Part shown: one piece after another, positions 16,501-22,550 of the stretch | Layout: every line of letters starts with the position of its first letter | Numbering within the stretch: the first letter of the stretch is position 1 | Source: Microbacterium esteraromaticum | GTDB lineage: Bacteria > Actinomycetota > Actinomycetes > Actinomycetales > Microbacteriaceae | Assembly: GCF_028747645.1 (NCBI RefSeq) | Contig: NZ_CP118100.1 | Coordinates: 2,170,001 to 2,234,000, forward strand | Direction: 5' to 3' | DNA: 64,000 bases | Notes under the pieces: generated by a model | Told to the model about the DNA's origin: nothing | Databases searched by the model: none | Seen by the model: only the letters and a program-made list of their open reading frames with translations | Made by a program: the position numbers and the translations under genes

Positions 16501-17976
16501 ATGTCCAAGCTCCCGATGCCGTTCGGCAACCCGGCCACCTACGCCGGCCACAGCGGGGTCGACTTCGCGCAGCGGGAGGGCACTCCGATCCCCGCGTCCG
16601 GCGACGGCGTCGTCTACCACCGCAACTGGAAGATCAACGGTGGCTTTCAGATCTGGGTGCGCTACGACCTCAACGGCAAGGAAGTCGGCTACGCGCACAT
16701 GCCGTCGCACGCCGCCTGCCCACCTGTCGGGACGCGCGTGCGCGCCGGGACGAAGATCGGTGTCGTCGGCAACACGGGCCGCTCCACCGGCCCGCACCTG
16801 CACATCGAGATCAACGGCGACGCGACCACCGCCGGCGTATGGCGCGCATTCACTCGCGACGCGGTCGTGGGCGGCGCTGTCGCCGGCGGCATCAGCACGG
16901 GCGGGTGGAACCAGACCTCCCGGCCGACGAAGGACATTCAGCGCCTCGTTGGCGCGGAACCCGACGACATCCACGGCCCGGACACGGACCGCAAGATCAA
17001 GGCCTGGCAGAAAGCGAACCGTCTCACCGCCGACGGCATCTGGGGCGTGATCTCCGACGCAGTCGGCTTCCCGATCACGGAGGACGGCGACCCGGGGGTG
17101 CGAACGATCGCGAAGCTACAGCACGCGGTCGGCGCGAAGATCGACGGTGTCGACGGCCCGGACACGAACCGTCACCTGCAGGAGCAGCTTGGCGTCGTCG
17201 TCGATGGCATCCGCGGTGCGGGCACGATCCGTGCGCTGCAGGCTGTCGTCGGCGCGAAGGTCGACGGCGAGGAGGGGCCCGACACCTGGCGGAAGACACA
17301 GCGGCATCTCAACGCTGGCAGGTCGTTCCGTCCTGCCACGCCGCCCAGTACACCGGAGGGGTCGGTGCTCGACCCGGCCGCCCCGTGGAAGGACCAGCCG
17401 GTCGACTACAAGGACGCGAAGTGGGTCGGCTCACCGAACTTCAACAACGGCCAGGCGCCGGCACGGCGGAAGGACCACATCGACCTGCATTGGTTCGGCT
17501 CGCCGTCGTCCCTCGCGGGGACGGATGCGCATTTCCAGCAGCCGGGGACGATCAAGAACGGCCGCGGCACTGGGGCGTCGTCGCAGTACGGCATCGGCGC
17601 CGACGGCGCCGTGCACCAGTACGTCCGCGAGGCCGACTACGCGCACACCAACGGCGACACCGACGCGAACGCGACTGGCATCACGATCGAGCACGAGGGT
17701 GGCCCTGGCAAGCCGGTCACGGACGCGACCTATGAGGCGTCGATCCGTCTGGTTGCGGATATCGCGCGGCGTATCGGGATCAAGCAGTTGGTGTGGGAGC
17801 GCAACATCTTCCCGCACAGTCACTACGTCGCCACCGAATGCCCCGGGACGCTCGACCATGACCGCATCATCGCTGGCGCGAACGCACTGCTCGCGCCTGT
17901 CGTGGACGGGATGGTGACGGTGCCCCGGGCCGACCTGGAAGCGCTGCGCGACGTCGTCGACGGGTGGCTGTCATGA
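16501..17976 (+). CDS. Endolysin with M23 endopeptidase and N-acetylmuramoyl-L-alanine amidase domains
   Basis: This 491-residue enzyme has two catalytic domains. Residues ~1-120 are an M23 zinc endopeptidase: GHSGVDF supplies His and Asp, and PHLHIEI supplies HxH. Residues ~140-280 carry tandem peptidoglycan-binding repeats marked by GPDT (HGPDTDR, DGPDTNR, EGPDTWR). Residues ~325-450 are an amidase domain, with LHW, GITIEHEG and a zinc-binding His...Cys pair in HSHYVATECPG. It would cut both peptide crossbridges and the glycan-peptide bond. There is no signal peptide, so it depends on a holin. GGAAGGAAA precedes ATG 16501. Confidence 0.9.
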   Translation: MSKLPMPFGNPATYAGHSGVDFAQREGTPIPASGDGVVYHRNWKINGGFQIWVRYDLNGKEVGYAHMPSHAACPPVGTRVRAGTKIGVVGNTGRSTGPHLHIEINGDATTAGVWRAFTRDAVVGGAVAGGISTGGWNQTSRPTKDIQRLVGAEPDDIHGPDTDRKIKAWQKANRLTADGIWGVISDAVGFPITEDGDPGVRTIAKLQHAVGAKIDGVDGPDTNRHLQEQLGVVVDGIRGAGTIRALQAVVGAKVDGEEGPDTWRKTQRHLNAGRSFRPATPPSTPEGSVLDPAAPWKDQPVDYKDAKWVGSPNFNNGQAPARRKDHIDLHWFGSPSSLAGTDAHFQQPGTIKNGRGTGASSQYGIGADGAVHQYVREADYAHTNGDTDANATGITIEHEGGPGKPVTDATYEASIRLVADIARRIGIKQLVWERNIFPHSHYVATECPGTLDHDRIIAGANALLAPVVDGMVTVPRADLEALRDVVDGWLS

Positions 17977-18113
17977 CCCGCCGCCGCAACATCCAGCACG
18001 GCCAGAAGCGACCCCGGATGTACGCACGCGGGGAGTTCGTCGCTGGCGGTGTCCTGCTTGCGATCGTGCTCGCCGCGATCATCGCTCCGCTGTTGCCGGC
18101 GGTGTTCGGGTGA
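17973..18113 (+). CDS. Small membrane protein of the lysis cassette
   Basis: This 46-residue protein starts MTRRRNIQHGQKRPRMYARG (very basic) and has one membrane segment (FVAGGVLLAIVLAAIIAPLLP). ATG 17973 overlaps the endolysin stop by 4 bases, and its own stop overlaps the next GTG by 4. A basic N-terminus plus a single helix fits a small holin or a lysis-timing partner. The function is inferred from position and topology only. Confidence 0.65.
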   Translation: MTRRRNIQHGQKRPRMYARGEFVAGGVLLAIVLAAIIAPLLPAVFG

Positions 18114-18451
18114 CTGAAGGCGTACTGGTCACGATCATCACCGCCGGGCAGGCGATCATCCTCGCGCTGATCGGGCTGCTCGGCGTCCGACTCGGGAAGG
18201 TCAAGCGCGACGTCAGTGCAGCACGGTGGCAGGTCGAGAACACCCACGACACAAACATGCGCGAGGAGAACGATTCCCGCCACGCGGAGACGAAGCGGTG
18301 GATCGACGACCTCAGCGACAACTTCACCGACCAAATCAAGACTCTCGCCAAGGACTTCGGCGGCATGCGTGCCGAGATCCGCGGCGACCGAGAGGCACAT
18401 CGCGCACTCGCCGACCGTGTCACCCACCTCGAACGAAAGAAGGACTCATGA
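18110..18451 (+). CDS. Lysis-cassette membrane protein with coiled coil (DUF2746-like)
   Basis: This 113-residue protein has one N-terminal membrane segment (LVTIITAGQAIILALIGLLG) and a long charged coiled coil (VKRDVSAARWQVENTHDTNM to HLERKK). This plan matches the DUF2746 group found beside endolysins in actinophages. It may act as a holin partner, or as a spanin-like or anti-holin factor. GTG 18110 and the stop are both in 4-base overlaps, so three lysis genes are translated in series. Confidence 0.7.
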   Translation: MTEGVLVTIITAGQAIILALIGLLGVRLGKVKRDVSAARWQVENTHDTNMREENDSRHAETKRWIDDLSDNFTDQIKTLAKDFGGMRAEIRGDREAHRALADRVTHLERKKDS

Positions 18452-18780
18452 AGGATCTGTTCGATTCCCTGGTGCGCACGTACGTGCCGTGGCTGGCCGG
18501 CATCGTCATCGGCTGGCTCGTCAGCCTCGGCGTGCCCCTCGACCCCGAGGTTGCCCCGCAGATCACCGCCGTGCTGATGCTCGGCGCCTCCGCGCTCTGG
18601 TACTTCCTCGCGCGCATCTTCGAGACGTACGTTCACCCGAAGCTCGGCTGGCTGATCGGCCTCCCGAAGCAGCCGCTGTACGGCGCTCCGACGAAGGATG
18701 AGATCCTCGCGGACTTCGCACGGCTCGACCCCGACGAGCAGAACGCGGACTTGCAGGCCGCTCTCGCACGCCGCCGCTGA
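18448..18780 (+). CDS. Holin (two membrane segments)
   Basis: This 110-residue protein has two hydrophobic helices (residues ~14-30, VPWLAGIVIGWLVSLGV; ~38-56, ITAVLMLGASALWYFLA) and a charged C-terminal tail (DEILADFARLDPDEQNADLQ). That is the topology of class II holins of actinophages. It ends the plus-strand late operon and is followed by the strongest terminator in the prophage. AAGAAGGA lies upstream of ATG 18448, which overlaps the previous stop by 4 bases. Confidence 0.8.
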   Translation: MKDLFDSLVRTYVPWLAGIVIGWLVSLGVPLDPEVAPQITAVLMLGASALWYFLARIFETYVHPKLGWLIGLPKQPLYGAPTKDEILADFARLDPDEQNADLQAALARRR

Positions 18781-18795
18781 CATCCTGATACGACG

Positions 18796-18829
18796 ACGCC
18801 CCTCTCCGACTTCGGTCGGGGAGGGGCGT
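18796..18829. terminator. Terminator at the end of the prophage late operon
   Basis: A 15-bp stem (one G-T pair) with a TTCG tetraloop is followed by TTTCGTCGTT. It lies between the convergent holin and minus-strand accessory genes and may act in both directions. Confidence 0.85.
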
Positions 18830-18840
18830 TTCGTCGTTCT

Positions 18841-19074
18841 CTAGGAGCGGCGGATGCTCAGCAGCTGCCACCCGTCCGGTACCAGCGCTGCCATCGCGTC
18901 GAGGTCTTGCGCTTGGATCTCGCGGATGCCGTCGCGGCGGCTGATCTCACGTGGCCCGGTCCGCTCCCACCCTGCAGGCGTGGCGGCACGCACCGCCGCG
19001 TCGAGGGCTTCGAGGGTGTCCGCTTCAACGTCGATCGTGCGGGTTTCGATGGGGCGGATGACACCGGTGAGCAT
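18841..19074 (-). CDS. Prophage accessory protein, unknown (77 aa)
   Basis: This small soluble protein starts MLTGVIRPIETRTIDVEADT and ends with WQLLSIRRS. It has an alternating strand-helix pattern (TLEALDAAVRAATPAGW; LDAMAALVPDGWQ) suggesting a compact alpha/beta fold with an internal repeat of a helix followed by P-GW. I do not recognise the family. It is the last gene of a four-gene minus-strand group beside the predicted right attachment site, where temperate phages often keep immunity or exclusion genes. Confidence 0.6.
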   Translation of the reverse strand: MLTGVIRPIETRTIDVEADTLEALDAAVRAATPAGWERTGPREISRRDGIREIQAQDLDAMAALVPDGWQLLSIRRS

Positions 19075-19078
19075 GCTC

Positions 19079-19375
19079 TCAGATTAGCGGGGGTGTGGAG
19101 TGCGACCCTGCCGTCGAGCGCTCACGGCCGACCGCGATCGCCGCGGGTGTCCCGATCGTCTTGAGCGCGTCGACGAGTGCGGCGCTGTGCGGGTCGGCTT
19201 CGTTGAACCCGGCCCACAGTCCGGCTTCTTCGGCGAGCAATTCCGGGTGTTCGCCGGCGAGGCCTTGCAGCTCGGCGATCACCGGGCCGGGGTCGGTGGT
19301 GTACCGGTTGCGGGACATCGTCGCCGAGAGCTCCACTGAGAGGGTGGTGAGCGGGTCGAGTGGGCGGGAGGACAC
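19079..19375 (-). CDS. Prophage accessory protein, unknown (98 aa)
   Basis: This 98-residue, mainly helical, acidic protein includes LTTLSVELSATMSRNRYTT, then a helix with GLAGEHPELLAEEAGLW and ALVDALKTIGTPAAIAV. No membrane segment or enzyme motif is visible. It lies 4 bases upstream of the 77-residue gene and 8 bases downstream of the zinc-ribbon-like gene, consistent with one transcript. Function is unknown; an immunity or regulatory role is only suggested by the location. Confidence 0.55.
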   Translation of the reverse strand: MSSRPLDPLTTLSVELSATMSRNRYTTDPGPVIAELQGLAGEHPELLAEEAGLWAGFNEADPHSAALVDALKTIGTPAAIAVGRERSTAGSHSTPPLI

Positions 19376-19383
19376 GGGCGGGA

Positions 19384-19557
19384 CTATACGCCGGGGCGGG
19401 GACGCCAGTCGTCGATGTCGGGCCCGTCGAACCCTGACGGCATGTCCACCGGTTCGATCTCGATCCGATACCCGCAGTATGGGCAGACGAACGCGTCCGG
19501 GGTGTCGCGCATCGCGATCCCGTCACCTGGGCATCGGGGCTGACCGAACTCATCCAT
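19384..19557 (-). CDS. Small zinc-ribbon-like prophage protein (57 aa)
   Basis: This 57-residue protein starts MDEFGQPRCPGDG and contains a Cys at residue 9 and a CPYCGY motif (25-30), so it has three Cys available for metal binding. The C-terminal half is acidic, with FDGPDIDDW. Its ATG lies inside the 3' end of the upstream membrane-protein gene (8-base overlap), which favours real translation despite the short length. Function is unknown; a full four-ligand zinc ribbon is not complete. Confidence 0.5.
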   Translation of the reverse strand: MDEFGQPRCPGDGIAMRDTPDAFVCPYCGYRIEIEPVDMPSGFDGPDIDDWRPRPGV

Positions 19558-20167
19558 GGCCATCGCCCGCCTGCATCAAGGTCAGCGGCACCCTTCCAAG
19601 CGGGTCGGGCGTGCCAGCGACAAGTCCGGGGAACTGTGCTGAGTAGATCTCAGCGACCTTGGTGTTCTGCGCGCGGATCCTGAATGCGAACCCGTCGAGT
19701 GTGCGAAGCCATGCCGCCACGTGCTCTCGTAGTCCGGGGGCTTGGGTGGTGTTCCTGAGTCGTCCGTGGTTGCTGGGCTCGATGGTGCCGTTGCGTTTGA
19801 ATCGCACGTCGAGTACGGCCCGACGGTCGTGTGACAGGAAGACGAGCCGTCGCGGGTCGATGAGACGCCACACTGTGTGCGCGGTCGTGATTCCCAGGAA
19901 CGTTGCGATCATCAGTCCGATCATGACGAACGCCACCATGGCTGATCCGGTCAGAACGGAGAGTACGACCATCTCGATAGCCAGCAGCGGCATCACGATC
20001 ATGAACAGATACCGCATCGACTTCTGCCGTCGCATCACAGCGACTGTCCCGACCGCGCTGATGCGCAGTAAACGCCCGCACTCACCCCACCCCGCCACGA
20101 TCACATCGGATGGCCGGGTCTCAGGGATTCGAGTCACCCGCCCAGGGTAGCTGTCAAGCGTAGGCAA
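19550..20167 (-). CDS. Prophage membrane protein with C-terminal soluble domain (possibly GNAT-like)
   Basis: This 205-residue protein has two adjacent membrane helices (residues ~53-95, MIVMPLLAIEMVVLSVL and AFVMIGLMIATFLGI), followed by ~100 soluble residues. The soluble part (NHGRLRNT, LREHVAAWLRTLDGF, then RIRAQNTKVAEIYSAQFPGL) resembles the end of an N-acetyltransferase fold (N-x-x-VA-x-x-Y), but the cofactor loop is degenerate. As the first gene inside the attachment site and transcribed from the prophage edge, it could be a lysogenic-conversion or superinfection-exclusion gene. That role is inference. Confidence 0.55.
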   Translation of the reverse strand: MPTLDSYPGRVTRIPETRPSDVIVAGWGECGRLLRISAVGTVAVMRRQKSMRYLFMIVMPLLAIEMVVLSVLTGSAMVAFVMIGLMIATFLGITTAHTVWRLIDPRRLVFLSHDRRAVLDVRFKRNGTIEPSNHGRLRNTTQAPGLREHVAAWLRTLDGFAFRIRAQNTKVAEIYSAQFPGLVAGTPDPLGRVPLTLMQAGDGHG

Positions 20168-20176
20168 GGCTTCGGT

Positions 20177-20671
20177 TTAGTTATTACCCGTGTTCAGGGC
20201 GATCGAACCGCGTACGACATCGGCGATGGCCACGTGCAGCCGTGAGCCATCGGGTAGTGAGGCGTCAACGAAGGGCTGGCTGACATCCACGCGGCGGCCG
20301 GTCGACTGCAGCATCCGCTCGACAAGTTCGCGCACCATGGCATCCGACAGCGCCAGGTCGATGCGCTCGGTACTTCCGCCGCGGGCCACGAACACCCGGT
20401 CGGGGCCGTTCAACCAGATCTCTTCGACCGTGTCGTCATCGAGCAGCGGCTGCAGAACTCCGAACCCCGATACCGACGCGAGCACGTCGCGCACGAGCGC
20501 CGCCTCGTCGTCGATCATCGTCCCGCCGCGCTGCAGCGCCTGATCGTTGTGGCGCCGCACCTCGGTCTGCGCGATGCGCCTGGCTTCATCGGGCTGCGCC
20601 GACGGGTCAGTCTGCTCCAGGCGCAGGCGGCGCCGCACCCTCTCGGCGACGATCACAGACGGATGACTCAC
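20177..20671 (-). pseudogene. cpaF: CpaF/TadA-type ATPase, 5' fragment cut by the prophage
   Basis: 164 residues remain of a protein normally about 380-450 residues long. The fragment has the N-terminal helical region and the start of the secretion ATPase fold: DDTVEEIWLNGPDRVFVARG, SGRR-like STGRRVDVSQPFVDASLPDG, then RLHVAIADVV. Walker A, Asp box and Walker B are all missing. The last few residues and the stop codon come from prophage DNA. CpaF powers assembly of Tad/Flp pili, so the lysogen should lack this function unless a second copy exists. The 3' part should lie at the left prophage end. Confidence 0.85.
20180..20200. other. Predicted right prophage junction (attR)
   Basis: On the minus strand the cpaF reading frame follows its family up to ...GSIALN, then changes to TGNN and stops; family members continue with NIRKF. 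The break therefore falls near 20189-20194. The shared core cannot be defined without the left junction. Confidence 0.55.
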
Positions 20672-20795
20672 GCAGGCATCCTGACAGAACCCGCGATCCG
20701 GGCGCAGAAGTTATCCACAGCCGCGGAGCTCTCGGCACGATTTCCAGCGGATAGACGGAAACGAGCACCGCTCCCGCCAGTAGACTTGTGCCTGC

Positions 20796-20877
20796 GCGGG
20801 AGTGGTGGAATTGGTAGACACGCAGGATTTAGGTTCCTGTGCTTTCGAGTGTGTGGGTTCAAGTCCCACCTTCCGCA
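20796..20877 (+). tRNA. tRNA-Leu (anticodon UAG)
   Basis: The acceptor stem GCGGGAG pairs with CTTCCGC. The anticodon arm CAGGA/TCCTG encloses TTTAGGT, giving anticodon TAG. A long variable arm and a GGTTCAAGTCC T-loop are present, as in class II leucine tRNAs. CCA is not encoded. The tRNA is intact and is not the prophage junction, which lies ~600 bases to the left. Confidence 0.95.
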
Positions 20878-20962
20878 CCGGTGCCGACGCGCGGATCACC
20901 GGGCCGTGACGGGCCCGGTCCGCCGTCCGGCGGACCGCTGACATCCGACGACGGGAACCCTC

Positions 20963-21667
20963 TTGCTCCACTCCGCACTGACGGCTCCGGCGAGCATCCT
21001 CCCCGACTGGCTCGATCCCGCCGTCATCATCGAAGCGGCCGGCCCCTGGGCGCTGCTCGTCGTGTGCTTCATCGTCTTCGCCGAGACCGGCCTGCTGGTG
21101 GGCTTCCTGCTGCCCGGTGACACTCTGCTGATCATCTCGGGTCTGCTGACGCACACCAACGACATCTTCGGTATGAACATCTGGCCGGTGTCGCTGCTGA
21201 TCGCCCTGTCGGCGTTCGTCGGCGGCGAGGTCGGGTACTTCATCGGGCACAAGGGCGGACCCGCCGTGTTCGAGCGCAAGGAATCAGGTCTTTTCAGCCG
21301 CACGAACGTCGACCGCACCAACGCCTTCTTCGAGCGTTTCGGCGGCATCACGATCATCCTGGCCCGCTTCGTGCCGATCGTGCGCACGTTCGCCCCTGTC
21401 GCCGCCGGCGTCGGACACATGCCCTGGAAGCGGTACTCGCTGTACAACCTGATCGGCGCTCTGCTGTGGGGCTTCGGGCTGACGATGTTCGGCTACCTCA
21501 TCGCGTACATCCCCTGGGTGTCGGAGTTCGTCGTGGAGTACATCGACCTGATCCTGCTCGTCGCCGTGGGCGGCACGATCATCGTCACCGGCTGGCACTA
21601 CCTCGTCGAGCGGCACCGTGCGAAGAAGGCCGCCGCGGCCGACGCATCGGTGGACGACCCGAGCTGA
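20963..21667 (+). CDS. DedA family membrane protein
   Basis: This 234-residue integral membrane protein has the DedA (VTT) family marks: FAETGLLVGFLLPGD near residue 40, FVGGEVGYFIGHKGG and ILARFVPIVRTFAPVAAG. DedA proteins act in lipid-carrier recycling and membrane homeostasis, probably as flippases of undecaprenyl phosphate or other lipids. The start is uncertain: TTG 20963 gives the usual length but has only a weak GGGAA upstream. Its stop is 1 base from the end of the convergent Ku gene, with no room for a terminator between them. Confidence 0.85.
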   Translation: MLHSALTAPASILPDWLDPAVIIEAAGPWALLVVCFIVFAETGLLVGFLLPGDTLLIISGLLTHTNDIFGMNIWPVSLLIALSAFVGGEVGYFIGHKGGPAVFERKESGLFSRTNVDRTNAFFERFGGITIILARFVPIVRTFAPVAAGVGHMPWKRYSLYNLIGALLWGFGLTMFGYLIAYIPWVSEFVVEYIDLILLVAVGGTIIVTGWHYLVERHRAKKAAAADASVDDPS

Positions 21668-21668
21668 C

Positions 21669-22505
21669 TCAGCCGGCGTCCTTGGCCTGCGGCGCAGCCG
21701 CCTCCGCCGCTGCTGCGCGCTCAGCCTTCGTGCGTTCGACGCTCGCGCGCAGCGCCTCCATCAGGTCGATGACTTCGCCGCCGCCTGCCTCGCCCATCTC
21801 GCCGAACGTCTCGGTCACCTCAAAGCCCTCGCCCGCCTCGATCTTCGCGTCGATCAGCGTGCGCAGCTCGTTCTGGTACTCGTCGACGAACTCCTCGGGT
21901 GAGAAATCGGCCGAGTAGCTGTCGACCAGCGCCGCCGACAGCTCGAGTTCCTTGTCGCTGATCGTGACGTCCTCCTCCAGCGCGGGAAACGCCGCCTCGC
22001 GCACCTCATCGGCCCACAGCAGTGTCTGCAGCACGAGCACGTCGCCGCGCACCCGCAACGCCGCCAGACGCGTCTTCTGCCGCAGCGTGAAGCGCACGAT
22101 CGCGGTGCGATCGGTCTTCTGCAGCGTCTGGCGCAGCAGCACATACGCCTTCGACGAGTTCGAATCGGGTTCGACGTAGTACGGCCGGTCGAGCAGCAGC
22201 AGATCCACCTGATCGCTGGGCACGAACTCGACCACATCGATCTCGCGGTTGCGTTCGGCGGGCAGCGCCGCCAGATCATCCTTCGTGAGCACGATCGTCT
22301 GCCCCTCGTCGACGTAGGCGCGGTCGATGTTGGCGTACGCGACCGTCTGACCGCACACTTCGCACACGCGGTGGTAGCGGATGCGCCCGCCGTCCTCGTC
22401 GTGTACCTGGTGCAGCGAGACATCGTGATCCTCGATCGCCGAGTACACCTTCACGGGCACGTTCACGAGCCCGAAGGTCAGTGAGCCCTTCCAGATGCTC
22501 CTCAT
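21669..22505 (-). CDS. ku: Ku protein, non-homologous end joining
   Basis: This 278-residue bacterial Ku (MRSIWKGSLTFGLVNVPVKV at the start is diagnostic) forms a ring-shaped homodimer on DNA ends and recruits LigD. The beta-barrel core runs to ~residue 220, followed by EGEGFEVTETFGE-type linker sequence and an Ala/Lys-rich tail. The frame stays open far upstream, but ATG 22505 is the true start: it matches the family's first residue and lies only 45 bases from the divergent ligD. A TGTACT hexamer 6 bases upstream may be a leaderless -10. Confidence 0.95.
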   Translation of the reverse strand: MRSIWKGSLTFGLVNVPVKVYSAIEDHDVSLHQVHDEDGGRIRYHRVCEVCGQTVAYANIDRAYVDEGQTIVLTKDDLAALPAERNREIDVVEFVPSDQVDLLLLDRPYYVEPDSNSSKAYVLLRQTLQKTDRTAIVRFTLRQKTRLAALRVRGDVLVLQTLLWADEVREAAFPALEEDVTISDKELELSAALVDSYSADFSPEEFVDEYQNELRTLIDAKIEAGEGFEVTETFGEMGEAGGGEVIDLMEALRASVERTKAERAAAAEAAAPQAKDAG

Positions 22506-22538
22506 GGCACCAGTACACACCAGGGCCACGCAGGCGGC

Positions 22539-22550
22539 TACCCTTTCTGC
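22539..22550 (+). promoter_or_regulatory. Leaderless-type -10 element for ligD
   Basis: TACCCT ends 6 bases before ATG 22551 and no ribosome site is present, so transcription probably starts at or next to the A of ATG. Confidence 0.55.

Larger units (their letters stand above)
1..20190. mobile_element. Prophage, right-hand part (siphovirus-type, left end outside window)
   Basis: A continuous block of phage morphogenesis and lysis genes on the plus strand is followed by four small minus-strand genes. It ends where the cpaF coding sequence breaks off. The order minor head protein, scaffold, coat, connectors, tail tube, chaperones, tape measure, tail tip, endolysin and holin is the standard siphovirus late operon. 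No integrase, repressor, terminase or portal gene is visible, so these must lie to the left. All late genes look intact. Whether the element is inducible cannot be judged from this part. Confidence 0.93.

Noticed and set aside
20796..20877. tRNA-Leu as the prophage attachment site
   Set aside because: The tRNA is complete, and the phage-host break in coding sequence is ~600 bases away inside cpaF, with host sequence between.
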